NCBI RefSeq assembly: GCF_036417845.1
Contig: NC_089980.1
Location: 48,358,501 to 48,422,500 of the forward strand
Length of the DNA: 64,000 nucleotides
Direction: 5' to 3'
DNA from: Apteryx mantelli
Lineage: Eukaryota > Chordata > Aves > Apterygiformes > Apterygidae
Shown: in pieces, positions 46,601 to 60,200 of the stretch
How positions within the stretch are numbered: the first letter of the stretch is position 1
Layout: every line of letters begins with the position of its first letter
Translations under genes and position numbers: made by a program
The notes under the pieces: generated by a model
Databases searched by the model: none
Told to the model about the DNA's origin: nothing
What the model saw: the letters and a program-made list of their open reading frames with translations, nothing else

Positions 46601-49600
46601 TATTTAATATTTGAATTGTTAATGCTTCTTTATTCTGAGTGATTCTGAAGTCTGGTGGAACCTTGTCTTTAGGTAAAAAGAATGTAATCCAGTTTTCAAA
46701 TAAGTATTTTGAATGTTGTGTGGAAATGGCAAAAATCTGTGCACGTTTTGGTATATGATTAGTTTCCTTTTACAGATGGTTCGAAGACATAACGTTTGTT
46801 TGTGAGTATAAGCCAGGTAAGAGATTAGAATGGTAGTCTAAAGATGACAGATCATTCAATGCATCTGTAACACAGAACGTGTGTGTGTGTATACACACAC
46901 ATATATACACGTACACATTTTTTATATATACACATTACATGTATGTGTATATATACACACACATGCACATACACATTTATATTTTTATGTACATATACAT
47001 AAAATTTGTAAAGCTACAAAAATGATGATGAAACTCTATTCAGTTATCCAAAATGGTTTGCTTTGGGGTTTTTTATTTAGTTTTTTGTTCATAAGAGAGA
47101 TAGGAAAAAATGCTACATTGTAGGGTTATTTCTAAATTATTAAGGTAGAATTAAATTTAATGAAGATAGTCAAGACGTGTAGTAAGAAAACTATGTGGGT
47201 CAGTCTAATTTATTATGAGTTGGAAAGAAACATTAGGAAAAAGCACCCTAAGGATTATGAGTTTTTTTTTTTTACTTTGGTAACATAGCGTTAACATAAT
47301 GTTTGAAGTATTCCATAATACCAATGATTGTGCAGAAGAAATTGGACCAAATCTGCTGTAGTCTTTTTCGCATGTATATCTGGAAAGAGGCCTTTTGGCT
47401 GTGGGTTAGGTAACCTGAGGGTTTTTTTCCAGAGCTACTGGAGATCTCTCTGTGGTCTTGGCAAATTGCTTCATTTATCTGTGCCTTTGTTGTCTCACTT
47501 GTAAAGTGGGATATAGTTAATCAAATTTTTCTAAAAGACTGAAAAACCTTGCTGCAGAGGGAATCTTTCAAAAGGATGTGTTGACACTGTCAAATAACTT
47601 AGCTTGCTGATTCACTAGGTCCCAGTCTCCTGTTAATCCATGTAGTGTGTATGCTAGTACTTTTCTGAGCTCTTTAGAAGGAATGAGCTAACTGCCTCTG
47701 AAGTAAAACCCAGGGGTAATTCTGAGGATGATTTGCTCCAGGTATCACTCTGTGTGTGTGTACGTACATATGTATGTATATATACACATGACACCACCTG
47801 GAAAGCTGTAGCTGTGTTGTTTCATGTACTCTATCTAAAATAACTGATGGTAATTATTGACCTAGAGTCACAGGCACTCCAGATGAGATCCAAAGGTGAC
47901 GTGACCCAAGTGCTCTGCAGTGTGGGCATAACTGTCTGCTGCGGAGGTGCTACTGAGTGATCATGAACCGTTCTCTGCCACTTGGCCTGGGACCCTGGGG
48001 AATGCTCTCTGGAATTAATGCTTTTTGTGGTGTAAACTGAATCTTTTCCTGTTTTGAACAGTCTTGAAAAGGATGGATCTTAAGATGATGATATTTGAAA
48101 CAAGTAGTCAGAATAATTATGAATCTTTTTGGAGCATGATAGGAGAAGAAACAGGAACACAGGACAAGGAAAACTCTAGGCCAGAACAATAGGCAATGAT
48201 AAAACATCTGTCTTTTTCTCCACAATAAAAATTACTGCGCTGCGTTCCACTGCTTTCCTTATGCCCATTCTGTTGCTGAGGTATTCTTTTCACTGCCAGA
48301 GCATTTTCATTCTCTGTTTCTCTCTTGTAACATGTCTTTTATTGCCCAGAGTGTGGTTAAAGAGCTTTCTTTGACAGCTTGCTATTCCCATATCTTCTGG
48401 CTGCACACTTAGCATTATCATGAACTTCTGATAATATGCAGTCGTATAGTCTGCGTATTAGTATCTTTTATAAATAATAAAAGTTGCTTTGATCTGGAGG
48501 CCTACTTATAACTTTCAAGTGAAAGATCACCAAGAATTTTTTTTTTTTAAACAAATATATCCAATGTACTTTCGGCATTAACTTCTGTTAAGCTGATCCA
48601 CTGTTAAGTGGAACAGTGCTTGCTCTCCAGCTCTTTCACAAGTTGATTTTTTTGGATCATTCTTGCTATTTCTAGCTCACTAAACCCCCAACATATTTAA
48701 TAATATTTAATGTGTTAAGATATTTAATAATAATATTAAATATGTTAAATAATATTTAATACGTTAACATTTTGTACAACTTGATTTGCAGCCATGCAGG
48801 ATATACCTATTGTGGATCTTGTGCAGCCCATGCTTATAAACAAGTGGATCCTAATATTACGTAAGTATTAAAGCATTCTCTTTTTATTATTTTAAGTGGA
48901 AAGCATAAGATGATCCTATTGCAGTGCTTGGAGAAGTTTAATGTTACTGTTACATTTTTACACCTTGAAGTGCTCAAATACATTTTTAATTTTGTTCTCT
49001 TTTGGATCTTTTATGCATCCATTTTCATTTTATTTTAACCTCATATAAATGTTCAAATTGTTTTAGTCTTACAAAAGAAAAGTTTAATGCAGTATTCTTG
49101 AAGATGAAAATGTAAAGCAATATTTTCAAAAGTTCTTGAATTATTGGGAGCTACCTTTTAGAAGGGGAGGGGTTAGGTGCTCTGTTTTCAGATAATATCA
49201 ATGCGTATTTTGCTTTATTGCTTGATGTTCCACTGTTTTTACAAAAGCTTGAGCTGTTTGTTACTGGTCCCAGGGTTTCTTTGGGCTTTTTTTGTTTTGG
49301 TGTTTTTTTGTGTTTGTTTTTTTTTAAGTATATTAAAATATTTGACCATGATTCTGCATTGGTTTTTCAGTGCAGGATTATGGGCTGAATACTACCAGGA
49401 TTCTCTTCTGCTGTGGAGAAAAGTGACCATTGTGTGTATATGATATTTGAAGTCAGTGAAAGTTACCTGTTGTAATAATTTTAAATGAACATATGTTTAT
49501 AATGGCACAACTATAAAAACCATTATCTGTGCCCGTTTCTGAAAATATGAAGCCAGTTATTCTAGGCTAAAGTATAATAATTCTCACACATTTTGCTGAC

Positions 49601-51242
49601 TGCAACATTTTTTTAAATGATAGAAAATTTTAAAACACTTACCAAAAAAGTTTTAAATTTTAAAACATCTACAGGTACTTGCTCAAAGTATGTATTTTGC
49701 AATTAAATTTTAGGTAAATGTTAATATTAAAAACTGGCTATGTCTTATCACAGTTGCTTATGAGGAAATATGTTGTAATACTCTCCAAAAACAATGGTTT
49801 TGATTCTTTCTAAAGTGTTATAAAGAAGTGAAGATGATTTGCGGTGTGACAGAAAGCTGGTTTGTCTAAAAATTTCTAGAACAAGTTCCATTCCCCAGAT
49901 TTAATGACATTGAGTTGATGAAACTTCCTGCATCACTTTCTAAATATGTCATGCAGTAAAACAGTATTTGCTAGAATAATTTGTCTTTTAGCTGAAGTAT
50001 TACACACTTAGATACTTTGTTTTAATGAGCTCTGTAAACAGTTTTAGTATTTTTAATATGGCTTGCTATAGCAGTTCATATGTAAGAAATAAACTATCTC
50101 TTAATGTCTCCCATCCCTGTAGTTCAGTGCAGAAGCAAGAAGATGTGGTTCTGATTCTGAAAAAGTGAATTTCCTGTAGTGGTGTTTTAAGTCCTGTGGC
50201 AGGAAAGCTAAGCCAGAGCCAGGAATTGATGACTTTATGAAATAAGATCATGATAACAGTGTGGGAAAGCTTGAAGTGTCAACTAAAGCTACAAATGTGC
50301 AGACCCAAGTCCTTGTTTTCAATGAGACAGTGGGATTAAGATAGCATTTGAGAATGGCTTAAATTTGAATTTGAAGCCTGAAGTAGAGCTAATCAAAAAA
50401 AAAAAAAAAAAAAGGCTCTGAATAGTTTATAAATCCAGAATCCTCATTTGAGAGCACATACCTATAGCTGTTGAAAGTGATGTGGTACAAGAAGGGAGTC
50501 CAAAAATCAGTTCTAAGGGGTTAACACAAACTTCAGCCTTCGAGTGAGTCCAGCTAGACAGACTTTCTAGCTGATTAGTGCTCTCTGGTATATAGCCTGT
50601 TTAAGAGGCTTAAGATTATCTGAAGTGTTAATCAACTGATCTCATGGTCATTTCTCAGATACGGAGTAAGGCTGGATCGTGGATTGGCCCATGGTCTTAC
50701 ACATATTAGAATAAAACTGTATTGCTAACCACCAGACAAACACTCAAAGTATCGCTTTTTTTTATTAAACTTGGTATTCTAAAGCAAGTCCCTGTAGAAT
50801 TGCAGTTGTCTAAATTTTGGGCTTTTGTGTTAATTGTAGCCGAAAAATTTTCATTCTTGGGCCTTCCCATCACGTGCCCCTTTCCCGATGTGCACTTTCC
50901 AGTGTGGACATTTATAGAACACCTCTGTATGATCTTCGAATTGACCAAAAGAGTAAGTGCATAATAAAGCTTTCATCTGGTAGATTGCTGAGGCTTTAGT
51001 GTTACCTGTGTTATTGCAGTGCCAGGGACCCTGTTGTTGATGAGCTTTAGCACTCTTAAGTGGCATACAAATGTAGAACTATTCTTACTCCAATAAAAGC
51101 TGACTTCTAAAAGATCCTGCTGGTTGCTGGCATTACTGTATAAAATCTTAAAAATGGCTGTTATGATCCTACAAGTAAAGAATTTTCAGTCTTTGCTTAT
51201 TTTTTCCATCATGGGTGTACGCCCCCTAAAAAGTGTGGGTTT

Positions 51243-51276
<34 letters not shown>

Positions 51277-54200
51277 AAGAGCGGTTCTCAAAATTAAAGA
51301 GTGTTATGTTTGAATAATAATATGCTACACACCTGCTCTAAATTCTGTGAAGTATTCTGTCTGCAAGAAAAGATAGTGCTTTAGCTGGTTTGAGTTTATT
51401 TCTAATAAAGGAACAAAAAGCTGGCTTTACTTGGACATGTTATTGCATGTTAGTCGTTTTTACTGGCAGAGTACCTACAGAACTTAATAACTGTTAGTCT
51501 GTAAAATACCAGGTTTTCAGACTAAAATTAAAGGTGCGATGAAGATGCATGCAGGTCAAAATATCAAACTTATCTCAAGGTGTATCTAAATAATTAGTAT
51601 CTTTCTTAGGCTAATTAGCCTAAATGTATCGCCATTCTATCATGACTGCATGGCTAAGTAAGCTAGTTCAGGCTTTCTGCATAGCACTTCTTTTGTGCCT
51701 GCAGACATTTCCTTAGGTAACATGTTTTAGGTTTTGTAGAATTCCTCCATGGAATGGGGAACAAAGCACTGCCCTACTTCAAATTGTGCATTCAGTGGAG
51801 AGTTTTCATGTGCAGAGATCACCCTGTTTGCATACCATCAGGCATATTTGAGAGAAGAAAAGATGCATTATAAGCATGGATTACTTAATCAGTTTTCACT
51901 GTCCGTGAATTTCTTAATTGATAGTAAATTACATTAAACAGTAAAGGAAAAATGTTTTTACACATGCTGCAATGGCTCAACTTATCAGCACTTTTTCTTC
52001 TTGCAATGTATGATAATGCTGTTGTGAAAATAAGAATCAAAAGACTAGGCAGATGAGTACACCTTTTAAAATGTTTTTTATTGTATTATTTAAATTTTGT
52101 ATTGTAACTGAAATTTTTTTGGGGAAGCTAAAAAAGGCCACTGATTTAATATATATGTTTATTTTGTGAACTGAATTTATTATGTTTGTATCTTAATGAC
52201 TTACATTTAATCATAAATTTATTTTATGTTTAAAACAAGTGGTTTATGATCACAGCCCTTGAAGACAAGTAATATATTTTAGTGGACTTCTTTTAATAAA
52301 GATGCACTATAGTTTGCTTTACTGTAATTAAAAAAAAAAAAACTAAATCTTTAATTCATTTCAGTTTATGGAGAACTGTGGAAGACTGGAATGTTTGAGC
52401 GTATGTCTCTACAGACAGATGAAGATGAACACAGTATCGAAATGCATTTGCCTTATACTGCTAAAGCCATGGAAAGGTACTAGGGCTAATTACTTGTTGT
52501 ACAAGAATGAGTATTATATGCATTAATTGTTTGAACTGCATGTAAAATGCAGTAGGAGGAGATAATACTCTTATGTAGGATTTCCCTTCTGCGCTCCCGC
52601 CCCCCCCCCCCCCAGTAAAAATTTTGAGGCAGGAATGGGGGTGTGGGAGAAATCGGACACAAGGTTATTACTTGCTGAACTATAGATACTGTGAGCAGAG
52701 CAAACACCGGAAAAATGAAATCGTAACACCTCTTACAAAAGAGTTCATATGTTGATATTGACTTAATAGAGTTCATATTAGACATGCTATCAGGAATCTT
52801 CCCAGATATTTGAATCCCCCCCCCCTTTTTGCAAGACCTGAAGTGTGGTAGTCTTGAGTGTTTGTTTTTGTTTGTGTGGGTTTTTTTGTTTTGTTGTTTT
52901 TAATAAAACTGCTAATTGGAAAAATAAATATAAGTGTTAGTCTGTATACTAGTGTAGAGCAAGTACAGCTGGAATCAGTCTTGTCCTTGTGTGTGAGAGG
53001 TGACCTAATCATTTCTTACTTTCTCTAAATTTCATAATTCAGTATTGGTAGAGGTTTGAGGGGGGTTTTTTTTGGGGGGGGAGGGGGTGGTCACTGAACC
53101 ATTTTCCCAGCTCTGAAAGAAGTTCAGATACTGATATGTGTTTTCAGTAGGATTTAAAATTTGTTTGGAGTGTTAATACTCATTTTGAAATCAAGGTTCC
53201 GTTTAAACATTTCAGGTGAGCACTATGAATAATTTGGTTTTAAAAAAAGCAGGTGATTATCACTTTGGGTTTTTTCTGTTTTGTTTTGTTTTTTCTCCCA
53301 CAGTATTTGAAATTTTCCCTGGAGTGCCAATACACATCTGGATGCTTCCTATACACTATCTTGAGGGTTTCCATATATCTTGAAAAATTGCCCAGCATTT
53401 GTGCTGCTTCTCTATGGGGAGAATTTCATTCTTGCTTTATTGTTGGCTTCACTGTGTCTTTTCTTTTTGGTTGCCTGGTGTTTTCACTTTGCAGCAAAGA
53501 TAAATGGTATTTTGGGGAGGGATTTGTTTTCTGAAATTGAAGCAGGTTCATGTTTTAAAACAACTTACTAGTATGATATTATCAAATTAACTATATTTTC
53601 ACTTTAATAGTATCCTTTTAAAACATTCTGCAGTTTCAGTTAGCAAGCCCTGAAAAAACTTCAGATGTTACTTAAAAAATTACAACCTTTTTTCTTTTGC
53701 TTATAAGCCATAAGGATGAGTTTACTATTGTTCCTGTATTGGTCGGAGCACTGAGTGAATCAAAAGAACAGGAATTTGGAAAACTCTTCAGTAAATACCT
53801 AGCTGATCCTAGTAACCTCTTTGTCGTTTCTTCTGACTTTTGCCATTGGGGTGAGTTTTATATCTCTTCATTATAGCAGTACGATAAATATTTTGTAGTT
53901 ATTTTCAGAGAATGTCTTTCATTAAACATAATTTAATTTTTTAACTTCTAGTAAATGTATCCTTGAAGTTTAAATGCTTTTTGTAAAGCTGAAAAGGATT
54001 CTTTTTTATTTTGGAAAATTAGGTGAAAAAAATTAATGTGGTAATGTGTTTTCAGTGTAGTGGAGGAAGGAAGTGGTGAAGGTTATATGGGTTTATATGC
54101 ATCTCTTCACTGTTGCAGTGAAATAACAGTGCCTGGAGTTTCTTGGTCTTTTACTCTTCTTTTAAGCATCTCAAAGCAACTTGCCAAACTAATTGGCTAA

Positions 54201-57200
54201 GAATTCACTGGACATGGCAACATTCCTCTGATGGAAGTAAATTTTGTACATGTTTTACTGTTGGGTAAGGTGGTAGATGGAGTATTTATGTCAATTCACC
54301 AGTTATTCCCGTTCATCTTGGTGGCAGAGCTAAAGAGATTCCAGAAGCCTTGACTTCTGTCCTTCTGCTTTAACTCTATTATTTTTTTAGGTGTGATAAT
54401 AGCTGGGAAAGGGACTACTTCAGAAGGATATGTTTTATGTTACACAACAGACCTTCTTCCCTTTTTTTCAATTGTCATCTTTGGTCACCTTATATAATTC
54501 ATATTTTATTCATCTTTGAATTGTGGAATAGCTAGAGCTATATAAGAATGACCTGGATTCTACTGTGGCTAATGAACCATCATTTAGAACTGTTTATTGA
54601 ATTATCATGATCTTTTTCTTTTAACCTTCATTTACTGTGGGTATAGTTGTGCAAGCAGAAATAGCTTGACTCCAGGTTGACTCTGTCAGGAGGGGTAGCA
54701 AAAAGAAATGTTGCTTTACTTGCTGATTTATAGAATTGGATTCCAAGGCATTATCAGGCAATTAATAAGTGATACTTCAGTGTCAATTCTACATGGTAGG
54801 GTTTTTTGGAATATAGCTGCCTGTCAAGTGTTTTTCTTCACTTCTGGGCTGCTACTTTGGTGATTGCCCTCAAATTTCCTCAGTGGAGCTAAAAAGTATA
54901 ATAAATGAAGATTACTACTTTACAAATATTATAATTTCAATTATTTAGTAAGTACTAGGGAGTGTTTTAGCTACAATTTTTCCCTTTTTTATTTTATACA
55001 TGATTTTTGTTTCAAGGTCAGAGGTTCCGTTACAGTTACTATGATGAATCCCAAGGAGAAATTTATAGATCCATTGAGCATCTAGATAAAATGGTAAGTT
55101 TTCAGATTTGGTGGAACTAACTAACAAATTTCTCCTGTACATTACATTACTTTTAACACTTTAGAAATTTCTCTAACAAAGTATTATAGATTAGATTTTC
55201 TTGAATGTATACTTTTCCTCTGTTTACCACAAAAAGAATTTAGCTGGATTTTTTTGAGTTTTTTTTTAAGCTAATAACCTACATTTTACTGAGTGTGCAC
55301 AATATGTTGTGGGTATAATCTAGTAAGCATAATTCATGAAAATAAATGCATGTTTGCTTACCCAAAATCCCCTAGTGTACCTTAATTTCTGTTCAAATAC
55401 CTTCTTATATTTATGAGAAGCAATAAGAATTCTAAATTGAGTATTGTGGTAGTTCAGATTTGATAGTTATGATACCTGCACATTAAAACAGTGTTGTGAT
55501 TGTTAATAGTTTCAGCATCATCCATCCTTAGGAAGAAAGGCGGTAGGGTGTTATGCTGGTTAGGAAAAAAAAAGTCACTGTTTTCTTGGGGCTAGTCTTC
55601 CCCACTCTGAGGTAGGTGGTGGGGAAGAGCACTAGCCTGTACTTCATTGTAGGTTTGACTAGTGACTAAAACAAATGCTAAATACACAAAAATCATGATA
55701 CTAATTATATTGCATTTTCTTTTCAATCACAAGAGCCAAGGATTTATTTTTAAATTTTAAAAATTGTGCTAGCCTTCAGGACTGTATTTAAGGCACAGAA
55801 TAGAAATAATTCTCCAAGAAATACATAATCTTAAAATTTGGTTAAAAACCTCTTTGGAACATTTCTGTAACTCTTGTGAAATATCTTAAAAGAAGAGAAC
55901 TGGTATTATTCAGGGAATTTTTTTTTTTTTTATTGTTTTAAAAGAATAAATCCTATCTGTTGGCGAGACTTCTGGAGCTTTTTTGCTTTGTGTATCCATA
56001 TTAACTTAGTTTTTCACCATCTACTGCTAGAATGAAAACAGTAAATAGTTTGCCTTCATTCTATTTACACTATTTTTAATAATTCCAATTGTCAGTTGAG
56101 AGGTTCCTCTATAAAAAACAGTGTTTTCCTAGAGAGTCCTGGAATTTGCGGTTCTGAGTGTTTTTGCAGGAGAGCAGATTAAGATGCATTAACAAACATT
56201 AGTTTCTGCTTGTTAATTTCTGTGGTGGAAGCTTGTAGGAAGACTGGACTTTGGCGTTTAATTACTTTCAGTGAATACACTGCTTTGTACCAGTCCTTTG
56301 GTAGTCATTTAACCAGAAGGAAATGGCATATTTTTGGTAATACTGATGAAAGTAATTGCTACTGTATGCTGTTTAATAACTATAAAGGTACTTTTTCAAT
56401 CTTAATTGGAAAACTAAACATGCTGCACAGCAATCATAGAATCACAGAATGGTTGAAGTTGGAAGGGACCTCTGGAGGTCATCTAGTCCAACCCCCCTGC
56501 TCAAGCAGGGTCACCTAGAGCACGTTGCACAGGATTGCATCCAGGCGTGTTTTGAATATCTCCAGAGAAGGAGACTCCACAACCTCTCTGGGCAACCTCT
56601 TCCAGTGCTCTGTCACCCTCACAGTGAAGAAGTTTTTCCTCATGTTCAGATGGAACTTCCTGTGTTTCAGTTTGTGCCTGTTGCCTCTTGTCCTGTCGCT
56701 GGGCACCACTGAAAAGAGACTGGCCCCATCCTCTTGACACCCTCCCTTCAGATATTTGTATACATTGATAAGATCCCCTCTCAGTTTTCTCTTCTCCAGG
56801 CTGAACAGGCCCAGCTGGACTCTCTCCAGCAGTGCCATGTCTCTCTTGTACTGGGGAGCCCAGAACTGGACGCAGTACTCCAGATGTGGCCTCCGCAGGG
56901 CTGAGTAGAGGGGGAGAATCACCTCCCTTGACCTGCTGGCAACACTCTTCCTGATGCAGCCCAGGCCATTAGCCTTCTTGGCCACAAGGGCACGTTGCTG
57001 CCTCATGGTTAACTTGGTGTCCACCAGCACTCCCTGGTCCTTCTCAGCAGAGCTGCTTTCCAGCAGGTCAACCCCCAACCTGTACTGGTGCATGGGGTTA
57101 TTCCTCCCTAGGTGCAGGACCCTGCACTTTCCTTTGTTGAACTTCATGAGGTTCCTCTCCGCCCACCTCTCCAGCCTGTCCAGGTCTCTCTGAATGGCAG

Positions 57201-60200
57201 CACAGCCCTCTGGTGTATCGGCCACTCCTCCCAGTTTTGCATCGTCAGCAAACTTGCTGAGGGTGCACTCTGTCCCTTCATCCAGGTCATTGATGAAGAA
57301 GCTGAACAAGACTGGACCCAGGACTGACCCCTGGGGGACACCACTAGCTACAGGCCTCCAACTAGACTCTGCGCCGCTGATCACAACCCTCTGAGCTCTG
57401 CCATTCAGCCAGTTCTCAATCCACCTCACTGTCCACTCATCCAGCCCACACTTCCTGAGCTTCTCTATGAGGATGTTATGGGAGACAGTGTCAAAAGCCT
57501 TGCTGAAGTCTAGGTAGACAACATCCACTGCTCTCCCCTCATCTACCCAGCCAGTCATTCCATCATAGAAGGCTATCAGATTGGTTAGGCATGATTTCCC
57601 CTTGGTGAAGCCATGCTGACTACTCCTGATCACCTTCTTGTCCTCCACATGCTTGGAGATGGCCTCCAGGATGAGCTGCTCCATCACCTTTCCAGGGATG
57701 CAGGTGAGGCTGACTGGCCTGTAGTTCCCTGGGTCCTCCTTCTTGCCCTTTTTGAAGACTGGGGTGACACTGGCTTTCTTCCAGTCCTCAGGCACCTCTC
57801 CTGTTCTCCAGGACCTTTCAAAGATGATGGAGAGTGGCTTAGCAATGACATCCGCCAGCTCCCTCAGCACTTGTGGATTTGTGGGTGTCAAGTTTGCATA
57901 AATGATCTCTAACCCGATCCTCCTCGACCAAGGGAAAGTCTTCCTCTCTCCAGACTTTCTCTCTTGTCTCCAGGGTTTGGGGTTCCTGAGGGCTGGCCTG
58001 AGCAGTAAAGACTGAATGCCTTCTTTGCTTCAGTAACTCTGCCTTCCCTGCATCCTTCGTCACCAGGGCACCCACCCCATTCAGTAAAGGCCCCACATTT
58101 TCCCTAGTCTTCCTCTTGCTACTGATGTATTTGAAGAAGCCCTTCTTGCTGTCCTTGACATCCCTTGCCAGATTTAATTCCAAACGGGCCTTAGCCTTCC
58201 TCGTCGCATCCCTGCATACTCTGATAACGTTCCTATATTCCTCCCAAGTGGCCTGTCCCCCTTTCCACTTTCTGTATACTTCCTTCTTCTGCTTGAGTTT
58301 TGCCAGGAGCTCCTTGCTCATCCACACAGGTCTCCTACCTCCTTTGCTTGACTTCCTACTCATAGGGATGCACTGATCTTGAGCTTGGAGGAGGTGATGC
58401 TTGAATATTAACCAGCCCTCTTGGACTCCTCTTCTTTCTAGGGCCCTAACCCATGGGATTCCTCCAAGTAGGTCCCTGAAGAGGCCAAAGTTTGCTCTCC
58501 TGAAGTCCAGGGTTGCGACCCTACTTAGTGCCCTGCTGCCTCCTCGCAGGATCCTGAACTCCACCATCTCATGGTCACTGCAGCCTAGGCTGCCCCCGAC
58601 CTTCACATCTTCCACCAGTCCTTCTTTGTTTGTTAGTACGAGGTCCAGCAGCACACCTCTCCTTGTTGGCTCCTCCACCACCTGTGTCAAGAAGTTGTCA
58701 CCAGTGCTCTGCAGGAACCTCCGGGACTGTTTGTGCCTAGCTGTGTTGTCTTTCCAGCAGATATCAGGGTGGTTGAAGTCCCCCATGAGAACCGGGGCCT
58801 GGGATCGTGAGGCTACTTCCAGCTGTCTGTAGAAGGCCTCATTGACTTCCTCTTCCTCATCAGGTGGCCTGTAGTAAACACCCACAACAGTGTCACCCAT
58901 GCTAGCCTGCCCTTTAATCCTTACCCATAAGCTCTCGACTCGCTCCTCATCCACCTCTAGGCAGAGCTCGATACATTCCAGTTGCTCTCTCACATAAAGG
59001 CAGCTCCACCACCTTGCCTTCCTGGCCTGTCTTTCCTAAAAAGCCCATAGCCATCCATGACAGCACTCCAGTCATGCAAGCTATCCCACCATGTCTGTAA
59101 CTGCAATGAGATCATGGCCCTGCAACTGCATACAGAATATAGTGTAGTATATAGTGATATATATAGTGATCTCTTTTCGTCTGTTAACTAATATCGTGCA
59201 TCCATGAACACATGACTCCCTGCTGAAACTCCCCACAGAGTAGGTTTTGCTTTTGGTGAATTTTGGAAACTTCTTTCAGCAGCCTTGTGGGAAGTGCACT
59301 TTTGACCTTGAACACAGTGCCGCAAGGGTCTCTGTCATGTTTCATCAGCTTTTGGAAGGAGTTTGCTCAATTTTTATATGCCCTGCTCAGCTGCCTCTTT
59401 TTTCCTTAGATAAATATTGAATTCTTTAATGTTGTTTTTAATGCTAAAGAAGCTAGGCCTCTCCACAGAGAATATAGCTTAAGGTAGACACAAAACATTA
59501 AAACAAACAGAAATGGTAACCTCTACTATTGATGATGTAATAATTTTATTTATCCTAACTAGCAAAGCAGTTGGCTTTGTGCTTTGTAAGCAGAAAAGTA
59601 GTCTGGGTTGATACTGAATTATTTTTCTTTAGAAATGCCGTTGTAGGAGGACAATGGTCTTTTCCCCTATTTCCCTTATTAAGACTAGACTTTAAGTATT
59701 ATTTTCCTAGCTAGTGCATAAACAGTGCGAAACATGATGTGCGTTGTAGATTTACTACCATGTTAACCTCTATGAAAAATTGTATTTGCTCTTAGAGCCC
59801 TTAGATTCCAACATAAAAAATGCAGAGTAGTAAACATTGCTGGGCAGCACATCAGTTTCTCCATGGTAACTCTTAATGTGACCTTGTTGTTAGGCTGGGG
59901 GCACCACTGTGTACCTTGTGAGGCACTCAGTGAAAGGAGTAAGCATCCTCATGATAATTAGGGGTGCCAGGGGAAGAATCCTCAAATGAAGAGTTATAAT
60001 TGAGTGGCCAACGTGCAATAATTTGCTTGTATATCATAACCCTGATACTTAGCATCTTTTAAATTAAGAACGGAGGAGTATTCTGTAATATGTCATTGAA
60101 GAGTAATTATTTTTTGATGATGGCTAGCCAGAAAACGTAGACTGCCCACTTCAATCTTCAGTGGCAGATTGCTCATTTCACTTATATTTGTGAAACCTTA

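Larger units (their letters stand above)
46576..48791 (+). other. MEMO1: MEMO1 intron 2
   Basis: About 2.2 kb. It contains two GT/AT/AC microsatellites (46879-46975 and about 47749-47788) and an AT-rich imperfect tandem with a hairpin at about 48690-48775. No exon is seen. Confidence 0.85.
56432..59135 (-). mobile_element. CR1 LINE retrotransposon, 5'-truncated, antisense in MEMO1 intron 7
   Basis: A CR1-clade non-LTR retrotransposon of about 2.7 kb. On the minus strand its 3' end reads ATTCTGTG-ATTCTATG-ATT at 56453-56432, the octamer repeats typical of CR1 3' ends. These are preceded by the well-known GGACTAGATGACCTCCAGAG-like tail. Upstream are the reverse transcriptase and part of the endonuclease. 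Recognisable ORF2 coding begins near 59135, where it meets an AT-rich GATATA stretch, so the 5' part of the element is missing, as is usual for CR1. Several frameshifts and deletions show it is dead. No target-site duplication is evident, also usual for CR1. Confidence 0.95.

Noticed and set aside
56210..58832. Plus-strand frames across the CR1
   Set aside because: Complementary shadows of the minus-strand CR1 endonuclease and reverse transcriptase.
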